Assembly: GCF_902491705.1 (NCBI RefSeq)
Contig: NZ_CABUIW010000068.1
Location: forward strand, 1 to 10,174
DNA: 10,174 bases
Reading direction: 5' to 3'
Source: an uncultured Lactobacillus sp.
GTDB taxonomy: Bacteria > Bacillota > Bacilli > Lactobacillales > Lactobacillaceae
The notes below the pieces were generated by a model. It was not told the origin of the DNA. It was given only the letters and a program-made list of their open reading frames with translations, and ran no database searches. Every line of letters starts with the position of its first letter. Within the stretch, counting starts at the first letter, position 1. Below, piece after piece: positions 6,621 through 10,174 of the stretch. A program made the position numbers and the translations under genes.

Positions 6621-6664
6621 AAAAAGTGTACTGTTTCTCTTGATGGAGAATAGTACACTTTTTT
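6621..6664. terminator. Intrinsic terminator, AAGTGTACT stem
   Basis: AAAAAGTGTACT (6621-6632) pairs with AGTACACTTTTTT (6652-6664), with an inner TTCTC/GAGAA helix (6635-6639 with 6646-6650). It follows the flavoprotein gene by about 15 bases. On the other strand it lies beyond the end of the convergent oxidoreductase gene (stop at 6727), so it can stop transcription from both sides. Confidence 0.88.
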
Positions 6665-6676
6665 GATAGGGGAAGT

Positions 6677-6766
6677 TAATTATTTGGGGCTTTATAAACC
6701 AAAGTGTCGATTGAGTATGGGGCTAATTATTTAAGGCCTTGTAAACCGATGTTGTCGTTTGAGTAT
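6677..6766 (-). repeat. Imperfect tandem copy of the 3' end of the NAD(P)-binding gene
   Basis: 6677-6718 and 6724-6766 align at about 35 of 43 positions with one single-base gap; both start TAATTATTT and end TTGAGTAT. The second copy is the end of the gene at 6727-7350 (...LYSNDNIGLQGLK, stop). The first, read on the minus strand, encodes YSIDTLVYKAPNN and a stop in a shifted frame, which looks like the tail of a related protein. It is probably a relic left by recombination or exchange of the gene's 3' end. Confidence 0.6.
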
Positions 6767-7350
6767 AATGATGGATCCTTAACGATTTTTGAAATTAGCT
6801 TAGCAACAGCTTTACGTGAAACGCCAGCGCCGTGCATCATCTTACCCTTAGGCACAACTTCTAATTCTTCAGTGTCTTCATCGTTAAGCCATGGCATACG
6901 CAAGTAGGTGTCGTCGACTTGGCTGTCGTCAAACAATTTGGCGTCTTTCTTTAATTGAGTGTAAAGTGGACCATCGTAGCCGTGAGCTAACTTTTCTTGC
7001 TTAGTACGCATTGGTTCTTCAAGTTCATTGAAGATGCCGAATGCACCAGTGATAACGCAGCGCTTAACGCCAGCCTTTTCCATAGCATCAACGATTACTT
7101 TTGCTTCTGGATCCTTCTTAGGCATGTAAGCTAATACAACCATGTTTTGTCCTTGCATTGCCTTGTCCATTGCATCTTGGTCTAAAAAGTCACCGTCAAC
7201 GAATTTAACATTTTTGTGTGAAGCAAATTTTGCTAAACGCTTTTGAGCATCATGAGCAAATAAAGTTAATTCAACGTTTTGATCGTTGATGACGTCTTCA
7301 GTTACTAATTGACCGATCTTACCAGCAGCACCTAAAATTAATAATTTCAT
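6727..7350 (-). CDS. NAD(P)-binding oxidoreductase, NmrA-like atypical SDR
   Basis: The 207-residue protein begins with the Rossmann motif MKLLILGAAGKIG (GAAGKIG at residues 7-13). It continues with an adenine-pocket region (NVKFVDGDFLDQDAMDKAM), a VVLAYMP strand and KRCVITGAFGIF near the middle. This is the layout of NmrA/YwnB-like NAD(P)H-binding proteins, which share the fold but usually lack the classical Tyr-x-x-x-Lys pair. The substrate cannot be told from sequence. GGAGG (7362-7358) lies seven bases before the ATG and fixes the start. The gene is downstream of the LysR gene on the same strand with a 113-base gap. That gap holds its own likely promoter, so it may be the LysR protein's target. 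Its C-terminal coding end has a degenerate duplicate just beyond the stop. Confidence 0.85.
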   Translation of the reverse strand: MKLLILGAAGKIGQLVTEDVINDQNVELTLFAHDAQKRLAKFASHKNVKFVDGDFLDQDAMDKAMQGQNMVVLAYMPKKDPEAKVIVDAMEKAGVKRCVITGAFGIFNELEEPMRTKQEKLAHGYDGPLYTQLKKDAKLFDDSQVDDTYLRMPWLNDEDTEELEVVPKGKMMHGAGVSRKAVAKLISKIVKDPSLYSNDNIGLQGLK

Positions 7351-7396
7351 TTTTTGTCCTCCGTATATTTTGCATATCTCATTTGATTACATGCTT

Positions 7397-7425
7397 ATCA
7401 TACAGGCGAGGAGCTTCTTTGAAAA
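7397..7425 (-). promoter_or_regulatory. Possible promoter of the NAD(P)-binding gene
   Basis: On the minus strand TTTTCA (7425-7420), a 17-base spacer and TATGAT (7402-7397) lie about 45 bases before the start codon. Its place between the regulator and the enzyme gene makes it a candidate for control by the LysR protein. Confidence 0.45.
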
Positions 7426-7463
7426 TTTACGGTTATTTACGCAGGTGAAAGTTTTAGTTACAC

Positions 7464-8336
7464 CTAATAGAAGCTAGCGGTAATTGACCTAATTAGTTTG
7501 CGTTCATCCTTAGTGAAGTGATGATTGGTGCGGTATAGCCAACCAAATGAAAAAGTAATTTGATTCAGAAGTTTGATAGGTAGCTCTGTTAAGTTGACTT
7601 CGTTTTTATATGGTGAAAATTCTAGTTGCGTCTTACGGCCGATTAGAACCGTTTCATTGTCCATGATGTGATGAACTAAATTGATTCCTGGCGTTGTTAG
7701 GATGATATTTAAAGGACCATGTTCTTGGATGATCTTTTGGATGAATTTTTCGTTATCTTGATCATGACTGATAATGATGCTTTCTTTTTGTAAATCAGAA
7801 TAGGTGACTTCTTTCTTCTGATTTAGTGGATTGCCAGCGATTGTAAATGCACCTAGATGATCTTTAAAGAGCGGGTCAAATTGCATGTCTGGATCGGATA
7901 AGGGATGCTGATCAGTAAACAATGTGAAGGCTAAGTCTAGTTGATCATGCTTGATTGACTGGTATAACTCATCTTGAACTTGAAAGGTGAGAGAAATTTT
8001 CCCATCACGGTAATTGCTAAGTTCTTCCATAATAGGTTGAATGTTGCTGACTAAGCCGATGCGAAGGACATGATCATTTTGCGTTTGAACGATTTTGTAT
8101 AATTCATCAACATCACTTATGATCTTCTGGGCTTGTAATACTACTTTTTTTCCATTATCAGTGAAGATGATTTGATTGTTGCTAGTGGTCTTAATTAGCT
8201 GGCAATTAAGATCTTGTTCTAATTGACGGATCCCGTTAGTTAGAGCAGGACGTGTAATATGCAATTTTTGTGCAGCTTGTGTGGCGTTAGAAGAATTGTA
8301 AAGTTCAAGCAAGTAGCGCAGTTGTGTGATCGTCAT
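7464..8336 (-). CDS. LysR-family transcriptional regulator
   Basis: The protein has 290 residues, standard for LysR-type regulators. The N-terminal winged helix-turn-helix is clear: MTITQLRYLLELYNSSNATQ, then AAQKLHITRPALTNGIRQLE (residues 21-40, recognition helix) and the wing (to about 60). A linker helix (65-85) leads to a co-inducer domain from about residue 93 (LRIGLVSNIQPIMEEL) to the end. Such proteins bind T-N11-A type sites and respond to a small molecule; the ligand cannot be inferred. GGAGGG (8348-8343) six bases upstream fixes the start. The gene is divergent from gdx and lies upstream of an NAD(P)-binding oxidoreductase gene on the same strand. Either neighbour could be its target, and the oxidoreductase is the more likely. 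The gap towards gdx contains the palindromes ATCATGAT (8390-8397) and CCTTTTAAAGG (8367-8377), possible autoregulatory sites. Confidence 0.9.
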   Translation of the reverse strand: MTITQLRYLLELYNSSNATQAAQKLHITRPALTNGIRQLEQDLNCQLIKTTSNNQIIFTDNGKKVVLQAQKIISDVDELYKIVQTQNDHVLRIGLVSNIQPIMEELSNYRDGKISLTFQVQDELYQSIKHDQLDLAFTLFTDQHPLSDPDMQFDPLFKDHLGAFTIAGNPLNQKKEVTYSDLQKESIIISHDQDNEKFIQKIIQEHGPLNIILTTPGINLVHHIMDNETVLIGRKTQLEFSPYKNEVNLTELPIKLLNQITFSFGWLYRTNHHFTKDERKLIRSITASFY

Positions 8337-8416
8337 CAGAATCCCTCCATCTTTGAGTTAGTCTTTCCTTTTAAAGGTATGCTAACACAATCATGATGGC
8401 TGAAAAAACAGCAGCT

Positions 8417-8444
8417 TTACTTAAAATCTTTAATTTGCTAGACT
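8417..8444 (+). promoter_or_regulatory. Possible extended -10 promoter of gdx
   Basis: TTACTT (8417-8422) and TAGACT (8439-8444) are 16 bases apart, and TGC directly before the -10 box makes an extended -10. Transcription would begin near 8451, just ahead of the structured leader. The boxes themselves are weak. Confidence 0.35.
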
Positions 8445-8450
8445 ATGAAG

Positions 8451-8546
8451 CAAGATAAATATTGAAAATATTCCCACCGGGGAAGCCAAGTAATGATTAC
8501 TTTCATTAGGTCTTTGAAGAAAGTAATTGTTGCTTGGCATTTTTTG
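8451..8546 (+). promoter_or_regulatory. Riboswitch-like attenuator leader of gdx, candidate guanidine riboswitch
   Basis: The leader contains a small hairpin TTCCC-ACCG-GGGAA (8471-8484). It abuts a 20-bp terminator stem (8485-8538) that ends in a T-run before the gdx ribosome binding site. The hairpin loop ACC (8476-8478) can pair with GGT (8509-8511) in the terminator loop, giving a possible kissing contact. An upstream AAGCAA (8448-8453) can pair with TTGCTT (8530-8535) in the terminator's right arm, so an antiterminator is possible. Guanidine riboswitches are known to control Gdx-type exporters, and the class IV (mepA motif) type is a compact hairpin-plus-terminator on-switch in Firmicutes. 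Assigning this class is inference from gene context and architecture; I cannot confirm the conserved bases from memory. Confidence 0.5.
8485..8545 (+). terminator. Leader terminator upstream of gdx
   Basis: GCCAAGTAATGATTACTTTC (8485-8504) and GAAAGTAATTGTTGCTTGGC (8519-8538) form a 20-bp stem with only three G-T pairs and a 14-base loop, followed by ATTTTTT. It ends 18 bases before the gdx start codon, so it must be bypassed for expression and is regulatory, not the end of a gene. No gene precedes it on this strand. Confidence 0.88.
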
Positions 8547-8563
8547 TTTTAGGAGGAATTTTT

Positions 8564-8884
8564 ATGTCATGGATCTATTTAGTAATTGCAGGCATTTTTG
8601 AAGTGGTTTGGGCAACAATGATGAAGTTGAGTAATGGCTTCTCAGTGCTAGGCTATTCAATTGCCACTATTGTGGGGATGATCATTTCATTTGGTGGATT
8701 AATTTTAGCAACCAAAGACTTGTCATTGAGTATCGCATATCCTGTTTGGACGGGGATTGGTGCAGTTGGCTCCATTATTGTAGGTGTGGTGCTATTTCAT
8801 GATCAGTTTTCACCGATAACATGGGTCTTTGTTATTCTGTTAGTTATTAGCATCATTGGAATTAAAGTAACGTCAGGACATTAA
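8564..8884 (+). CDS. gdx: Guanidinium exporter, SMR family (Gdx/SugE subtype)
   Basis: This 106-residue small multidrug resistance protein has four membrane spans (about 2-20, 29-50, 57-76, 83-103). The start MSWIYLVIAGIFEVVWA has Gly10, Glu13 and Trp16. Ser42 and the segment AYPVWTGIGAVG with Tyr59 and Trp62 follow at the numbered positions known from Gdx transporters. Glu13 is the shared proton/substrate site of the antiparallel dimer. This pattern separates Gdx (guanidinium/proton antiport) from the QacE-type drug exporters, so guanidinium is the likely substrate. The ATG at 8564 has AGGAGG (8551-8556) seven bases upstream. Expression should depend on read-through of the terminator at 8485-8545. 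The gene stands alone; the LysR gene is divergent and the padA promoter follows. Confidence 0.9.
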   Translation: MSWIYLVIAGIFEVVWATMMKLSNGFSVLGYSIATIVGMIISFGGLILATKDLSLSIAYPVWTGIGAVGSIIVGVVLFHDQFSPITWVFVILLVISIIGIKVTSGH

Positions 8885-8921
8885 TGGTACAAGTTTAAAA
8901 TACTGTATTTTTAAATTTTAT

Positions 8922-8950
8922 TTGCATTTATGTCAATAACGACATATAAT
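8922..8950 (+). promoter_or_regulatory. padA-padR promoter
   Basis: TTGCAT (8922-8927), a 17-base spacer and a perfect TATAAT (8945-8950) predict a start near 8957. The spacer is almost filled by the first PadR box and the second box lies just past the predicted start, so repressor binding would block it. Confidence 0.7.
8930..8945 (+). promoter_or_regulatory. PadR operator, box 1
   Basis: ATGTCAATAACGACAT fits ATGT-N8-ACAT, the dyad known for PadR in Lactobacillus and Bacillus. One more T/A pair outside and a C/G pair inside make a 6-bp perfect inverted repeat. It lies between the -35 and -10 boxes. Confidence 0.82.
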
Positions 8951-8963
8951 AAATATGAAAGTT

Positions 8964-8979
8964 ATGTCGATATAAACAT
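8964..8979 (+). promoter_or_regulatory. PadR operator, box 2
   Basis: ATGTCGATATAAACAT is a second ATGT-N8-ACAT dyad, flanked by TT and AA that extend it to TTATGT / ACATAA. It is centred 34 bases after box 1, between the predicted transcription start and the ribosome binding site. Confidence 0.78.
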
Positions 8980-8995
8980 AAAAGGAGACGATAAA

Positions 8996-9550
8996 ATGGC
9001 AAATTTAAACAATATGGACAAGAAATTCAAGACTCTAGACGATTTTGTAGGTACTCACTTCATCTACACTTACGATAATGGTTGGGAATATGAATGGTAC
9101 TGCAAGAATGATCATACCGTTGATTATCGTATTCACGGCGGAATGGTTGCAGGACGTTGGGTAAAGGGACAAGAAGCACATATCAACATGCTTACCGAAG
9201 GAATTTACAAAATTGCATGGACTGAACCAACTGGTACTGATGTTGCCTTAGACTTTGTTCCAAACGAACATAAGCTTAACGGAACTATCTTCTTCCCTAA
9301 GTGGGTTCAAGATCATCCTGAAATTACAGTATGTTTCCAAAATGAACATATTGATTTAATGCATGAATCTCGTGAAAAGTACGAAACTTATCCTAAGATG
9401 GTTGTTCCTGAATTTGCGACTATTACTTATATTGGGGATGCCGGTGTAGATAATGAAGAAGTTATTGCTGAAGCACCTTATAAGGGAATGACTGATGATA
9501 TTCGCGCTGGTAAGTATTATAATAGCGACTATGAAAGAATTAATAAGTAG
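8996..9550 (+). CDS. padA: Phenolic acid decarboxylase
   Basis: The 184-residue enzyme removes the carboxyl group of p-coumaric, ferulic and caffeic acids to give vinylphenols, without a cofactor, in the cytoplasm; this detoxifies plant hydroxycinnamates. It is very close to the L. plantarum enzyme as I recall it, with landmarks THFIYTYDNGWEYEWY (20-35), DYRIHGGMVAGRW (43-55) and TEGIYKIAWTEPTGTDVALD (67-86). The catalytic residues of the family are present as Tyr24, Tyr26, Arg54 and Glu77. The N-terminus (MANLNNMDK) is about six residues longer than the L. plantarum form. The ATG at 8996 is preceded by AAAGGAGA (8980-8987). The in-frame ATG at 8930 lies inside operator box 1 and ahead of the predicted transcript start, so I reject it. 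It forms an operon with padR, 26 bases downstream, and should be repressed by PadR and induced by phenolic acids. Confidence 0.95.
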   Translation: MANLNNMDKKFKTLDDFVGTHFIYTYDNGWEYEWYCKNDHTVDYRIHGGMVAGRWVKGQEAHINMLTEGIYKIAWTEPTGTDVALDFVPNEHKLNGTIFFPKWVQDHPEITVCFQNEHIDLMHESREKYETYPKMVVPEFATITYIGDAGVDNEEVIAEAPYKGMTDDIRAGKYYNSDYERINK

Positions 9551-9576
9551 TTTGCTAATAGAATGAGGTGGCCTTT

Positions 9577-10104
9577 ATGCCTAAAAAGAGAGTTTTACCT
9601 TATATTATTTTAGGTATTTTGAAGCAGAATCCTGTAATTTCAGGTAAAGATATTACACAACAATTTAAGAATGAAATTGGGGAATTCTGGAAGGCATCTC
9701 ACAGTCAAGTTTATCCAGAACTGCAAAAAATGCTGAATGATGGCTGGATTGAAAAAAAGAAAAAAGAGAATAATGCCAAAGAATTTGATTATTCTATGAC
9801 ATCTGAAGGAGAAAAGGTATTAAATGATTGGTTAGATGAACCCCTTGAGCTCCCAGTCAACAATGATTCTTTTTCTCTGAAAATGTTCTTCATCCAGGAC
9901 AAGAATGATCCCCGCATTTTAAAAATGATCGATGAAGAAAAAAATCTTTTAAATGGTCAACTTGAACATTTAAAAGAAAGACAAAAGTTGCTATTTTCTG
10001 ATGACAAAAAAATACAAGCAAACTTTGGACACTATTTAATTTTAACTAGAGCTATTTCTAGAATTGAAGGTCAACTAGACTGGCTTAATTCAATAATTCA
10101 GTAA
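9577..10104 (+). CDS. padR: PadR transcriptional repressor of the phenolic acid response
   Basis: This 175-residue PadR-family protein has an N-terminal winged helix-turn-helix (about 1-85): RVLPYIILGILKQNPVISGK, then the recognition region KASHSQVYPELQKMLNDGWI and the wing KEFDYSMTSEGEKVL. An alpha-helical C-terminal dimerisation domain rich in Lys/Glu (about 95-175) ends in ISRIEGQLDWLNSIIQ. In lactic acid bacteria PadR binds the ATGT-N8-ACAT dyad and is released by phenolic acids, and both copies of this dyad lie upstream of padA. The ATG at 9577 has GAGGTG (9565-9570) six bases upstream. The gap to padA is 26 bases with no terminator, so the two are co-transcribed and PadR controls its own level. 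In many species padR is divergent from pad, so the co-directional order here is worth noting. The gene's terminator appears interrupted by IS DNA at 10120. Confidence 0.93.
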   Translation: MPKKRVLPYIILGILKQNPVISGKDITQQFKNEIGEFWKASHSQVYPELQKMLNDGWIEKKKKENNAKEFDYSMTSEGEKVLNDWLDEPLELPVNNDSFSLKMFFIQDKNDPRILKMIDEEKNLLNGQLEHLKERQKLLFSDDKKIQANFGHYLILTRAISRIEGQLDWLNSIIQ

Positions 10105-10119
10105 TAAAAACCGGATCTT

Positions 10120-10174
10120 TGTAGTGACCCAAGAAAATTGGACACTTTATTGATATTAAGCTATTAAGGATTGA
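10120..10174 (+). mobile_element. Probable left end of an IS3-family insertion sequence
   Basis: The sequence starting TGTAGTGACCC at 10120 and continuing AAGAAAATTGGACAC resembles the left inverted repeat of IS3-family elements, which start with TG. It aligns with the inverted right end at 120-144 (about 16 of 25 bases) and is in the same orientation, with the transposase expected on the plus strand beyond the window. Only 55 bases are visible, so the family call rests on this end alone. Confidence 0.6.

Noticed and set aside
7442..7474. AGGTG/CACCT inverted repeat near the end of the LysR gene
   Set aside because: Only five pairs with a long loop and no T-run; not enough for a terminator or a named operator.
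8896..8911. AAAATAC/GTATTTT palindrome after gdx
   Set aside because: The loop would be too small and the stem is almost all A-T; a convincing terminator for gdx is not visible here.
1..10174. The whole window as a composite transposon between two IS elements
   Set aside because: The two visible IS ends match at only about 16 of 25 bases, so they come from different elements and would not move the segment as a unit.

Overview
The window looks like an accessory stretch of a Lactobacillus chromosome, probably from the host-adapted L. johnsonii / gasseri / crispatus-type group. The evidence is AT-rich DNA with strong AGGAGG-type ribosome binding sites, a Lactobacillus-style mucus-binding surface protein with a YSIRK-like signal peptide and an LPQTG anchor, a phenolic acid decarboxylase very close to the lactobacillar enzyme, and IS3-family insertion sequence ends. 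The species is inference.

Layout. Positions 1-144 are the 3' end of an IS3-family transposase and its right terminal repeat. Next come a short HicB-like antitoxin gene (minus, 170-397) and an undescribed 50-codon gene pointing the other way (plus, 481-633). A translationally coupled pair of membrane protein genes (minus, 1972 to 696) follows: a DUF1295/steroid-5-alpha-reductase-like protein and a small multi-pass protein. A NAD(P)-binding oxidoreductase (2148-2798), a long AT-rich leader, an LPQTG mucus-binding-type surface protein (3174-5093) and a FAD-dependent disulfide-reductase-like flavoprotein (5265-6605) are all on the plus strand. On the minus strand lie a LysR-type regulator (8336-7464) and, downstream of it, a second NAD(P)-binding protein (7350-6727). 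The right end holds a guanidinium exporter gene (gdx/sugE, 8564-8884) behind a riboswitch-like attenuator, and the phenolic acid decarboxylase/PadR operon (8996-10104) with two PadR operators. At 10120 the left end of another IS3-family element begins.

The genes form small independent stress or detoxification modules rather than one pathway. They are guanidinium export, decarboxylation of hydroxycinnamic acids (p-coumaric, ferulic), NAD(P)/flavin redox proteins and host adhesion. One thread links several of them: a family of terminator-like hairpins with a shared stem (AAGTGTACT / AGTACACTT) closes at least four genes. One member carries a double compensatory change, and one half-copy is interrupted by the left-hand IS.

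The most useful leads are the leader of gdx (candidate guanidine riboswitch), the shared terminator family with an IS in its loop, the paired PadR boxes, and the flavoprotein that keeps the redox cysteines but lacks the usual C-terminal His-Glu motif. I saw no tRNA, rRNA, CRISPR array or prophage module.
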